Part shown: positions 12,323 to 23,968 of the stretch, one piece after another | Layout: every line of letters starts with the position of its first letter | Numbering within the stretch: position 1 is the first letter of the stretch | NCBI GenBank assembly: GCA_050084515.1 | Contig: CM114274.1 | Location: forward strand, 16,368,001 to 16,432,000 | Source of the DNA: Blasia pusilla | Lineage: Eukaryota; Marchantiophyta; Marchantiopsida; Blasiales | DNA: 64,000 nucleotides | Direction of reading: 5' to 3' | The notes under the pieces: model-generated | The model's database searches: none | What the model was told of the DNA's origin: nothing | Seen by the model: only the letters and a program-made list of their open reading frames with translations | Translations under genes and position numbers: made by a program

Positions 12323-13502
12323 CATCAGAAAAACAAAAGAGGAGAAAAAGTAGAAAATACACCCACGACGGAAGAAAGAAAAGAAAATACAGAACATCTA
12401 TAAAAGAAAAGGAAACCCTCGGCCTATGAGAATCCAGGAAAACCCTGTCCCGCGGGCGAAGCAAGAGGGGCGGGGCGGGGTGGAGGCATGTGAAACGCTT
12501 ACCGGCTGCTCGTCCAGGTCGTGACCGGCCATGGAGGAGGGACGGGTATCCCAGGTCGTGACTCGTGAGCAGGCGGAGGAATCCTTGCCATGTTGTCAGA
12601 AGCTGGCGGCAAAGCCGGAGCCTGGAAGTTCTTGCTGGCGCGGGACAGGGAATCCCGGTCGTCTGAACCGTCCGAACAAGGCCCGTACTGTAGGGCGCAC
12701 TACTGACCGGTCAGGACAGATACAGTCCCGGAGCATCGGTAATTTGGTAAATCGGTGAAGATTCTGTCCAGAGGGAGCGCCGGTAGTGCGACCGAACCGA
12801 ACCGAACCGAACGGAACCGAGCCGAGCCGAGCGGAGCGGATCCTCATCAAGGGCTTTGACCTTTCCTGTCCGATGTGGATTAGTCCTTTCACATCCGGAT
12901 GATGAGATAGCGCACCGTCGGATAAGCCATCGCACGGTGGTGAGGAGAAAGTGCGTGTCTGCGATTAGCAACAGGAGCAGGCGGAATGGACCATACATCG
13001 GAGCTACTTATGACTCCCACTACCTCGCTCCGACGCTTCTATGCTCCAAGGAATGTAGCTCCTCCGCCCTCCCCCTCTGTCCCTGTCGTCTCTCCACGGC
13101 GTCTGGAGGCTCTCGGAGCCACTCCAAGCGCCCGCCACATTATCTGGTCCGTCGGCACCGACAGAATCAATTTCTCGAATGGCGCGGAAGTATGACGTGA
13201 TCGGACGATAATCGCGTCGTCGAAGCTGTCGAGTCTTCCGATTCCGCGCACTTTGATCAGCTGCATCGGATGCACTTCGCTCTCTTGCTTGGAACGCATC
13301 GCCTCATGTAGTTTCTGGCTGTGACGGTCAGGAATTAGATAAATCAGATTCGAAAAGTTAGAAGCGATTGAGCTGTAATTGGAAAATGTGCAAGCTGCCT
13401 CTGGAAGGTCCTGGATTTCAGACGCTTCGATCTAGTTCCATTCTGCATTTCATCTCTAGATTCTGAAACTTCCTCAGACTCCCGGCGTCCAAAGTGGGAG
13501 CG
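12323..13502 (+). promoter_or_regulatory. upstream region of the QRICH2-like gene with a pentanucleotide array
   Basis: This GC-rich stretch precedes the first coding exon and should hold its promoter and 5' UTR. No TATA box can be assigned. At 12791-12840 ten 5-base units of form RCSGA follow one another: four ACCGA, then ACGGA, ACCGA, two GCCGA and two GCGGA. Long open frames here, on both strands, look like GC-rich chance frames. Confidence 0.4.
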
Positions 13503-16500
13503 ATGGCGGAAGATACACCAACACCTTCTACACCTACTTCGCCTGCCTCTGAAGTTCACGACGACGTCGCTGCTATCCGTGATGTGCTCTCTGTACAACA
13601 CATACCTGTCGTCGGTACTCTGCAGTGGGACAAGCTTCAGTTCCTACTCCACTCGCTCGTCGATCGCCTTGCTGTTCAGGCCTGTCCTTTTTTCCTTCCC
13701 TCTCCTTCCCCTCCTTTTCTCTACCACCCCCGGGATTGGAAATAAAACTGACGTGGCATCCCCTGTGCTGGAGGTTCAATCCGGGTCGATTTGGGTTAGT
13801 TCTGTTCGCCTCCTTGGTTTTGGATTCTTTTCTCCGTGGGACGCCTGGTTCCCTCATTCGTCGGTCGATTTTGATCCTGGTGCATATCGTCCAACGGCAG
13901 GACTTGTCTTGCAGGCTCGTCTTGAACAAGCCCCCATCCAACTGGCAGTTTCTACCTAAAATGTCCCTTCTTTGTAGAATCCTCATGTGATTCCAAAGCA
14001 TGCTCGACCTGATCACTCCACCTTGGTCAGCGCAAAGCATAGGGCTTGGCCCTCGTGCACGTGTGTTTCCGCTATCCTCTCCCTCGTCCTCTTCTTGGTC
14101 CTCGTCGCACGCATAAAACTTTCTTTAGTCACATGAAGTAACTTCAACTGCATCTTGTGCTTTCTTTCATCATCGTCGGAATGGACTCAAATTGGGCCAC
14201 TCTCTCCGAAATCAATTTCTTGGTCATAATCAATTTCCGGACTTAAGTCTTGCTTCCTTACCTAAGCTGAGAAGTAAATGAAGACTAATTGGCTCCCCAC
14301 GCAGCAGTGGGAGGGTGTACGACTACTTTTGGGAGCATTGCCGTTGTCGGTAAATCCTTCGAATCGGTCAGCGTAATGCTCGTAGTTGTATTTCAGCTGC
14401 CATCCCTACTTCAGTAAATTGTCATTGTCTATGCAGTTAAGTCCTTAGTGTTGAGCCGCGTACGTGCGTATCGAAATTGAGTACCAAATCTCTACATGTG
14501 AACCAACGGTACCGAGTTGTGCTTCGTCTACGAGTCTCCAGCGCAGCCCACTTGGTCAGGGTAGGACACACTTGTTAGGCATTCAACGCACAACTGCACT
14601 ACTTATTTTCAGTGATGAACGCCTAACAAGAGTGGCCTTTCCTGATTCTTGGACTTGGTCCCGGAAATCCGCCGTGGCGACTAGGTGATATTTTCATCGT
14701 GGAGAATTATGAGTAGTGTTTGTTTTTCTTCGGGTTCTTTTAGCTGAAGAGGTACGTGTAATTCAATTTTCCACACTCTGGCCTGTTCGACTGGTGGGAG
14801 ATTTTGCACATTGCTCTGCAGACTCCACTCTGCTTGTGTCCTTGCCTTCTGAACGGAGGGGCTTCTCTACAGGGCTCTCGCCTGGACAAGGCCGAAGATG
14901 CAGCCAAAGTTCTTACCTCCCTGAGGGCGGATCTCGAACAAATAACGTAAGCTTCTTGATCAAATTCCTACTTAGAGATGGACCCTGATGTACCGATCCA
15001 CTTTTTTCAGCCTAACTTTGGTTGACAGTAAATCATCCTCTGCTGCCAAAGTGAAAATCATCCTCTCCTGCCAAATTTGTTTCTTTTCCAAACAGTAAGA
15101 AGGAAGCAGAGGAAGCAGACTGGGCTAAGTTGATGGAGGAACGACTGCAGCAAATGGAGAAAGGGTATACACTTCATAACAACTTCCAAACTGAAAAGGT
15201 GTCCTAAAACTACTTTGCAGTCCTCGTTGCAGTCTACGTTTAGGGTCTACATTTAGCAAGATAGGAATTTAAACTTCAAGTTGGATTACTTTCACTTTTA
15301 CTTATGGTACATCGATTTCTTAATTTCCAATACCCAGTGAAGAAATCTGGATTGGGTAACGCTAGATTATGGTCCAAGAATCCATTGGGCTGAGTCATCC
15401 TGGTCTACAAGAATATAAATTTCTTCACCAGGCAGCTAGAGTCTTAGAAGAAGTAAACATGTTACTAAACTAGTAAGACTCACGGCCCGCAATAACCTTA
15501 GTCCTCTTGGCTCACAGCTTTGAGCGATTTGACATTGGCGAATTGGTTACCCTCCCACCCCGTGTCTCCACTCTGGAAGGGATGACTAAAGATATAAACG
15601 ACAGTATCAATGGATTGGAGGGAGAGCTCGTGAATCAAGCTCTAATCCAGAAGGACCTGCTGGGCAAGGAGTCACAAAGAGAAGGTGATCAGGAGCGGGA
15701 AGCCAGAGAGCGAGAAGCACTGGAAGAACAGGAGCGAGCAGCCTATGGTGCGATGGCAGGAGATAAGCTGGCGGCACTGGACTCAGGTTTCGCTGACATG
15801 AGTGACAGGCTGAAACGGCTAGAGTCTCAGGTACTTAAGATTCGCTCTTCCCTGACCATACACGTTTGTTGTCAAGCAATGTGCCCCTTTATAAACTCTG
15901 CTGTTTGCAAGGGTAACTGGGCCTGCCAATTTCATGCAGATTATCGGGGAGTGTACTTGTACTTGTGAAGGTAGTGTTAAGCCATTGACTTAAACCTAAG
16001 GGCACTGCCGGAGTGCCAGGCTTGTGAGGATTTCTATAGTAAGCCTGTGAGGATTTCTAAAGGAATTCATCATCTTTTTTTTCTTTTTCTTTTTTACGTT
16101 TTTCCTGTTAGCACTCATGAACTGCTCTTCTTTCTACCGAGTGTAATATACCTCGAGTCTTCCTAGTTTTGAGTCCATCAGCCCAGCAGAAGAAAGTATG
16201 TTTCCTGAAGTCCTTTTCATTATTCATGCAATCAAGATGGGCATTTTCTGTAACAGGAAAGGTAGCGATTCTGGCCACCTGAATCTTGCAAGCCAAGAGC
16301 TGGATCCTGTTATTTGTACACTTCTTTAGAATAGTACAAGAAAATCAAGAGGGATAGCTCTCTATTCAAATCTCGCACTACCCCTTCTGCAACTACTGCA
16401 GGCTGATAATCTGCTTCCTGTTTGCTAAGTTTCTTGGCCGCGTCATTTTCACCCAGGTTGTTACTCCTCAATAAACAGGAATATGTATATATGTACAAGG

Positions 16501-19500
16501 GCCACTTGCTGTTAGGGCATAGTGTCAATTCATGCAGTCTAATAGATCCATTCCTGGTGTACTGAACGTAAGAAAGGTTCCTCACTTCTACTTTGGCAAA
16601 CTTCTCATTACGATTGCCAAAGTTTGTGACCATGGTTTGATTAAGTTAGAAAACCTCCTTGGGGCATAGGACACCTCTAAATCAGCTAATAAGGTGTTAT
16701 CTCTGCCTCTTACCCTTATCAATTGTACAGCTTTACTCTAAATTTGAAGAACTGTTAGCTGCCTTCCTTTAGCAAAGATGTAATCCTCGGATCCATTCCT
16801 CTCTTATTTCGTGCAATTTTATATCCCCATTTTCCTGTGAAGAGCACTTCTCTTTTGTAAGGGGTAGATCAAGCCCAATATTTTCTCCCCAAATCACATG
16901 TGCGCAGCGATCTTTGAGAAACTAAATTGGTGCCCCTCATAGTTCGGAACTTATTCAACAGTTTTAAAACATCCTTGATTCACTTCTTTAAATATAAACT
17001 TCTTTGTGGTGGGCAGCAGAACTCATCCATAAATTCCTCTGATCCCACCGGCCCACCTAACCTTCTAATTGGAATGTCAAGTTTAAGGATTTGAGGCTTT
17101 CTCCCCCAAATCCTTAAACTTGCACGTGAAGTTTATGAAACCAATTCCCAATACCCCATGCTCAGTCTGCCAATTCTTTTATGACAATTTTGTACAGCAT
17201 GATGATATCAACCTGGATATTGGATGTGGAATTGCTAAAGTTGCTAGGTTCTTTTCCTTTATAGCAGTGAAGACTGCAATTGGATGAGTCCAGTCCATGG
17301 TGATAGAACCCAGGGGTGAATGAGCAGACAGTGAAATTTACAAAATTTTACAACATTTTGTCCGAACAGGTGTCCACTGGTGGTCTTAGGGTTTATTCTT
17401 GTATGACGATTGATGGCAGCAGGACATAAGATAACCACATAGAATATCTCTTGTATGTGGAAGAGGATGGATGGTAAATTCTAGGTGCTGACAGTGAAGA
17501 CATGTTCCGGCCAAATGCCCTCCAACACTTTGGGCATGGATGACCTTTCCTTGAGAGGAAATTTGCTTATCACCTACCTGAGATCAATCCTTGACTACGC
17601 TCCCAGACTCGATCTTAGACTCCCAGCTGAATGGGGACTTATTCCCCCGCCGTAATCAAGCTAAGAATCTTGTAATCTCATCCTCTGAGGTATTTGATGG
17701 ATTCAATGCCTTGGAGAGCACTGGGCAAAAGATTTTGCAAGGCCAATGACTTCCATTGGAGTAGGGAAGTGTTCATTCGATCGTTAAGTTTTCTTTCAGT
17801 TAGAACATGAAAAGGTTCACTCCCCAAGGAAACACACACCTCTCAAATACTACACTTTGCATGACATTGATGATGAAGACCATTACCTTCGCAATTTGAG
17901 CATGCATGAGAGAAGTAGGAGAGAGTTTCCAAAGTGCTCCAAGGCGTTTCCGGGATTCTCGGCACTTGAATGCCCATTTAGACCCAGGTTCAAATAGCCA
18001 AGTCTTCACATGAGAGTTTTGGGTGCTAGAGCCGGTGATGTGGTACATTTAGCTTCATATCGCATGTTGGTTTCTATTCCTATCATGTTCTCACTCTTGC
18101 ATGATCTGGGCTACGTAAGTGCTTCAAACCATTATATATTTGAAGTCCCATGGCTGTCTTGTGTACCTGAGGACCACAATATGAGTTCATTGATTCATTC
18201 CTCCATTTTTTTCTGCTTACACTATCTTGAATAAACTCAGACCATATTCGAAACTTCTGAAACCCATGGATATATCATATTGTGAAAGAGCCAATCTGGC
18301 AATAGAAACCATCTAGCTCATTATGTGCTGCCAGGAAGAATATTTTCTGAAAGAGAGGATGAAATTAAAATCCATGTTTGCAGATTGAGGCCCTTAAGGA
18401 GATGTTGATCCAGACGGCTAATGCCCAAGCTTCAGACCTTGAAGCCATTCAAAAAGCTTGCAGGGTCGGTATTCTAAACTGTGGGCGTGGTTTGTTTAGC
18501 AGCAAAATTCCACATTCCCAAATTCATGTAGAGATTGTTACCTCATTTGTAGTCCAGATTTGGTGGAGCTGTCTATATCAAGGAAGACTCTATGAATGAC
18601 GCATGCTCTTCTGGTTGTCCAACTGCCTAGCATAAGATTATGGAATTCATTCAAAATTGACATTTGTAGAAAAAAAAATAGATTTTTATACCTTCGTCAA
18701 GTTTATTTGTGGCTCGAAAAAGCCTATTACACTCTAAGTGTACAGGTGCGTGGTCCATTTCAGGCACTCCGATCTGACTTTGAAAATAATACTTTTGTGA
18801 AACCTCTGGAGGACACGAAATTGGGTGAAATTGGCCACGGATCTAGCGGCAAGGACGTAAGAACCATTCCATCAATTAAAAGTGCATTCGATGTTGTGAC
18901 TAGTCTCTACTTTTAAGGAAATTGACCATACAGTTGAAATCAAACTCAGAATAACTTAGATGATGATTTTCTCTCAAGAATTTTTTAGTCTCACACCCTC
19001 TGTAAAGGGGAGTTGCCCGTCTGGTCCAGGCATCATGAAGAACTGGTTCGAAGTCTTTTGGATTTCAGCATAGTTTGGTTTTCCTAATCACTGTTGTAAT
19101 AAAGGACTGGGAACTAAGAAGATCCGGACCCATGGTTCAATGTCCTCACCTCCGACGGGGATGTGGGGAGCAGTGGGTGCCATCTTCATCATAGCTTAGG
19201 TTGGTGTGGTAGTGCCTAGGCAGGTAGCTAGATCTTTCTCACACATCGATCACCACTGGGTACAGTTCATTACACATCTTACCTTCTAGAGTCCTGGATC
19301 TTACAGCTCCTCGTTCTTTTTGAGTGAACTAGCATTTCTATCCAAAGCTCAACAGGTGTGTTTTGTTAACCTAAAAAGTAAAAGAACAGATAAGAGAAAT
19401 TTGTGTTAAAGCTTTAGTTTGGATATTGTGCGTCTGGATGGGATGATTTTACTCGTGGTAGAAGAAGCCAATATACACACCTCACCAAGTCCATGGAGCA

Positions 19501-22500
19501 CACCAAATGCTTTACACTGTTTCTGTGGCTCCAACTAATTCATTTAAGATTACTCATTTCCACTCCATACTTATCCGTATTCAAAGAATTTAAAATATTT
19601 ACAAGAAATTTGGAAAAAATGCAGGGTGCTAGTGGTGGTGCAGGTGGTGCAGGTGGTGGTACTCTATCCACTCCTGAACTTCAGGTATTGTTATTTAGAC
19701 TCGGCTTTTTAGGTTCCTAATGGTGTACAGTAGGCTGAATATCGACAATATTCCACCATGACTAGCTACAATGCAATTCAACTTAGACACCAAGTAGTCC
19801 CTTTAGTTGTTTGGTTTGAATGTGGAGCGTTAAGGCTGTGCTGTAACAGCTCTAGTATTCAAGGGGTCCATGAATACTGTTAATGGGTTAATACAGTGAG
19901 GTGCTCAATCTCGATATTCTTAACTCATTTGAAGAGTGTTTGTTGCAGGGCTTGAATAACTTATACCAAGAATTGCGAGATGGTTTGGCTGCCTTGCAAG
20001 GCTCTGTTACATCTTTGGTAATACCTCAACTGCACGTGTCGAGTTCAACCTCAGTGTCGTCTTCTCTTCTGCAGCCCCTCTATTGAAAGTTTGTAGGATA
20101 ATGTGTTAATATTGGATGTGACGTGTACAGGCTGAGAGGAGTGACCTAGCTGTATTGCTAGCCAAAAGAGCAGAGCAAGTCTCACAACCTGTTGCTTCAA
20201 TTCATGGTGACATGGATAGTCTGGATGAGGAGGTGACCTTTGTTGTCAACGAGCATGCAAACCGCATCATGTTGTATGCGGACATGTTTCTCCAGCTTGA
20301 GGTTTGTAGTCAATTTACATTGCCTTTCCTGTATGGAACTGGAAACACCCCATTGATTATTACTCATGCTTATAATAGGCATTTGATAGCAGGGAGTTTT
20401 GAGCATCTTCAGTCCAGACAAGACCTGAGTCAGAACTCCTTAGACTTTTCTGTAAAGTGGAGTCGAGCTAACTAAGAACTGAAAATAGAAACCTGTAGAA
20501 GGTTCATGTAGGTCGTCTCGCTGACAGCAATCACTCTCATGTATACCTTTTCAGGTTTTGATAGCCAGCAAAGCAGATGGGAAACAACTCCAAGCGTTGA
20601 GGGATGCTTTGACAGAAATTCAGCAAGGCGGTGGAGTGGTAAACTATTTTCACTTGCACTGAGACTGATGTTTACTGTTGCTTTCATTGGCTAAGTTGCC
20701 AAGATGCCAATGAATCAATACAAATACAGACATCCCCTTCAATTTAAGCCAAGGAGAATTATCTGTGACGTGCACCATCGCCAAAGAAAGAAGGTCAGAG
20801 GTAGGCTCCTATGTAGTATTGAGAGAAGTGAGACGCTTGATGGAGTTTGATCAAGTTATCTGATTCAGCCTTGTTTGAGTTGACGCTCAGAAAATGGGAG
20901 AGGAGATGAAGGCTACTTTAAAGAGTCATGAGAGGATGATAATGCAGGTGAGAAGTTTGCATACCTGTCCCATTAAAAGTCTTGTAAGAATACGCTAAAA
21001 ATCTTCGATGTTGATAATTTCCTTCCGATTTCAACTGTTAATGTTGCTTCTATTCACTTATGGATATCCTACGCATTGAATGTCAGGCATGGAGAAACCA
21101 TTATTTGATATTCAAAATGCCGCTTTGAGTGAACTCTTGGATTCAGATCAAGCTAATTGTACTTTTGAGTGATAAAGAATAAAGCTATATGATAAGCATA
21201 TCTCTGCTAATGGATCTGCATAAATTGTATTTCTAACTTTTAATCGTGACTACAGCTTGTTGAGAAAGTTGGAGTTTTGGGTAAAGGTGTGCTCATCATG
21301 GCCGGCCATGACCCAGCACATGATCCAGCAGTTGCCATGCAGCAAGCCATGGAACAAATTGCTAAAGCTGAAGAAGTACACCATGCTCGTCGAGCCAGTG
21401 AGCGTGCTGCTGCTGCTCAGGCTGCCACTGCTGCAGCCAACGTTGCCACTGCATATGCTTATGGTGCACCACCTCCAGCACCCCCAAATCATGCTGCATC
21501 TTTTGCACCATCACCACCACCACCACAACAACAACTAATACAGCAACAACAGCAACAACTACAACTACAACAGCAGCAACAACTACAACAGCAACAAGCA
21601 ACAGCAACAGCAGCAACAGCAGCAACAACAGCAACAGCAACAACTACAACTACAACAACAGCTACAGCAACAACAACAATTACAACAACAGCAACAACTA
21701 CAACTACAACAGCAACAACAACAACAACAAGCTCCTGGACCAGTTGGTTATGCTCCACCACTACCACCAGGAGTAACATCTCCACCCACAGCACCACCTC
21801 CACCTGCTGGTGATCAAGTGATCAGTTTCAGTTCTGGTGCTCAGTTACTTACTCCTGCGCCTGCAGCTCCTGCGTATCAAGATTCTACCAGTGCACCTCC
21901 TGACAATACAAGGTTTGCAGTCCAAGACGCAGAGAACCAAAGTGGGGATGTGATCCCACTTACTCCCTCTCTGCTGAATCCTCAATTAGAAGCACACAGA
22001 GGTACTACTTTCAGTGCTAGTCGTGCCATACAGCAAGAACATGGCCCCGGACCTCATAGGGTTTCATCCCTGCGCATCAGAAATGTTGAGGAGGCCTCCC
22101 GCATGGTTCTGGGAACCAGGTATCAAGAAACACTCGGAGCATTGGAGGTATTTTACGCCTTTCTTGAGTTGAGATTCTAAGTGTGTTGCCTGTTTCACTT
22201 ATAGGTGAAAATGATGTTGATAATTTCTACAATCTTCCTGTTTGATCTGTCAGAGTTTGTTTTCCTGGAGCAAGGTCCGTGTACATAGGTCGAAGCAGCC
22301 ATTCCGATGATGATTTTTTCACGTACATGTGCCTAGTAGGTTATCCTGGTGATGAATATCTTTTTTAAGTTTAATATCCTTTATTTGTCACACGTTAAAA
22401 TTTCATACCTGTTTCTAATATGCAGGATGCTCTGAATGCTAATAAGATTGAACCCAAGGAGAGCATGCTTGTCTTAGCAAGGCTCGTGAAAGAGATGGAG

Positions 22501-23968
22501 AACGTGACATTGGATCTCGAGAGACATCTGGCTTTAATTGCCAGTTTGGAGGAAGGACTTGAGACCAAGGCAGACAAAGCTGATTTGGCGGCAAGTTCCA
22601 ACCATTATTTACTAGTTCTGTGCTTCTGTTAGAATTTTCTCCTACTCTTCACTAGTAGCTGTGTGTCTCGTTGTATGTGCAGCTCATGATGCACAAAATC
22701 TGTTTTTTCTGGTTACCTCATTGTTGGTTCAATGTTTGAGTTTATTAATATTAAGTCTCTCCTAAGCCAGTGCGCATATAAGCTAGAACCCTATTCACAC
22801 AACCACCAATATAATTGATTTAGGAACATCTCACAGTCCTTGGGTTGCGTTACATGTTTAGGGTTCATTGCAAAAGAGTTAACATATCCAATTGTGCGGA
22901 TATGTCGCAGAGACTAGAAAAACTGTTGAAGGAGAGCAAGGCAGTCCAAAATGCCATGCTATCCGGAAAACCTCTTCTTGGATTCAAATGCATGTAAGTT
23001 GGCCGGGAATCTTATTTGCGTGGACGTTTGCTTCCATGACTAGAGGTTCCTGTCTGAATGATGGCCAGGTTTTTTATTTGTGGATATTTTTCCTTGCATG
23101 ACTAGAGATTGCTTTCTGAGTGTTCAGTGATGTCGCCGCTTCTATGTCACCCCAGTGAATCAGTGTCTTGCTTTTGCTTTCATGGGTATAAGAGTATTTT
23201 GGCTCACCTTGAGCATCTCCTTGTGACGAGTTTCAGAAGCTGCATGCGTCAGTGGCTAGGTCGACATCATTTCTTTGTGAACATCTTGCTCGGTTCTATT
23301 TCTTTTATTGAAGTAGTCCAGGTCTAGTCTCATACGATTTTGTGGGAAGTTTGAGGAGGTTGCCATATTTTACATTCCATGCTCTTCTGCTTTATGACAA
23401 TAGGCTGAAATTTGAAATTTTAGGATGGAATTAAATTATAAGACTCTGGGCACATGCAGTCACCATCTGATTTTAACTTTTTCGGTTCCTCGTTACTAGG
23501 TCCTGTGATCATCCACTCCAGAAACTCAACCCACTTCGTGCAGAGCATGTGCCTACTGGAATTATGCCTAAGAATTATCTATCTATGCTCTCAGCAGAAC
23601 GAATTTTTGCCAATGTGAGTTTCTCAAATCTTTAGCCCGCCTGCCTATGTGCCAACGGTAGATTTGTTTACGCAACTTGAAGTCATTTGGTAGAGCCAAG
23701 CACCAGGAAGAAATATCCCGTCCCATGATGTAGCTGACATGTTTCTGGAGATTTCCAGGAGAATATTAGGAGGGATCCTTCCCCTCCACAAACTCCTCCA
23801 AGAACACCTCCAACTGCAGAAATGCTCCGGGGTGCAAAAGGTCAGGGAGGTGGTGACTCAGCGCGTTTGCGTAAGACTAGCATGGGTGGCTTTGGACAAC
23901 AAGGGACAAGCCCCTACAATGCTAGCCTTCCTCGTCGTGGATCATCTGCAGGAAAACAAACCATGTAG
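13503..23968 (+). CDS. QRICH2/DUF4795-like sperm-flagellum protein, frameshifted in polyQ tract
   Basis: Hand-built exons: 13503-13673 (donor uncertain), 14873-14946, 15096-15164, 15518-15830, 18384-18464, 18764-18856, 19625-19684, 19949-20017, 20131-20301, 20555-20638, 20891-20947, 21256-22147, 22426-22590, 22911-22993, 23500-23614 and 23759-23968 (TAG). Codon phase agrees at every junction. The product would be about 901 residues. Residues 1-440 are mostly charged coiled coil with a Gly/Ala linker. An Ala/Pro segment leads into a Gln-rich tract at about 505-572. A Pro-rich stretch follows, then a coiled coil containing ETKADKADLA (about 756-766) and RLEKLLKESK. A Cys pair, FKCMSCDHPLQKL (about 791-803), comes next, and the tail is Pro/Ser-rich. 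This order of Gln-rich region, coiled coil and CxxCD motif resembles QRICH2, a DUF4795 protein needed for sperm flagella in animals. One extra base near 21597 shifts the frame inside the Gln tract. Both sides remain open in their own frame, so it is a recent break or a sequencing error. The 13503 ATG is in a good start context. Another coiled-coil axonemal protein remains possible. Confidence 0.6.
15831..18383. other. intron 4 of the QRICH2-like gene (2.55 kb)
   Basis: This is the longest intron of the gene. No missing exon was found. Open frames inside (for example 16310-16633 on the minus strand, 107 codons) are not recognised. It contains the hairpin at 17078-17122. Confidence 0.6.
17078..17122. 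repeat. perfect 15-bp-arm hairpin in intron 4
   Basis: Arm 17078-17092 is the exact reverse complement of 17108-17122 (AAATCCTTAAACTTG), with a 15-base loop ending in CCCCC. Confidence 0.95.
21526..21732 (+). repeat. CAA/CAG/CTA codon repeat, polyglutamine-coding
   Basis: This run of CAA and CAG with interspersed CTA codons lies in exon 12 and encodes a Gln tract with Leu interruptions. The register changes by one base near 21597, where CAACAAGCAACAG stands where CAACAGCAACAG would keep the frame. Downstream of this point the original frame reads Thr/Ala and soon stops at 21813, whereas the +1 frame stays Gln and then Pro-rich. Confidence 0.9.

Noticed and set aside
16310-16633. 107-codon minus-strand frame in intron 4 of the QRICH2-like gene
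   Set aside because: No recognisable domain, no upstream continuation, and ordinary intron composition around it.
21362-21803. Antisense Leu/Val-rich open frames opposite exon 12
   Set aside because: They are mirror frames of the CAA/CAG repeat and vanish outside it.
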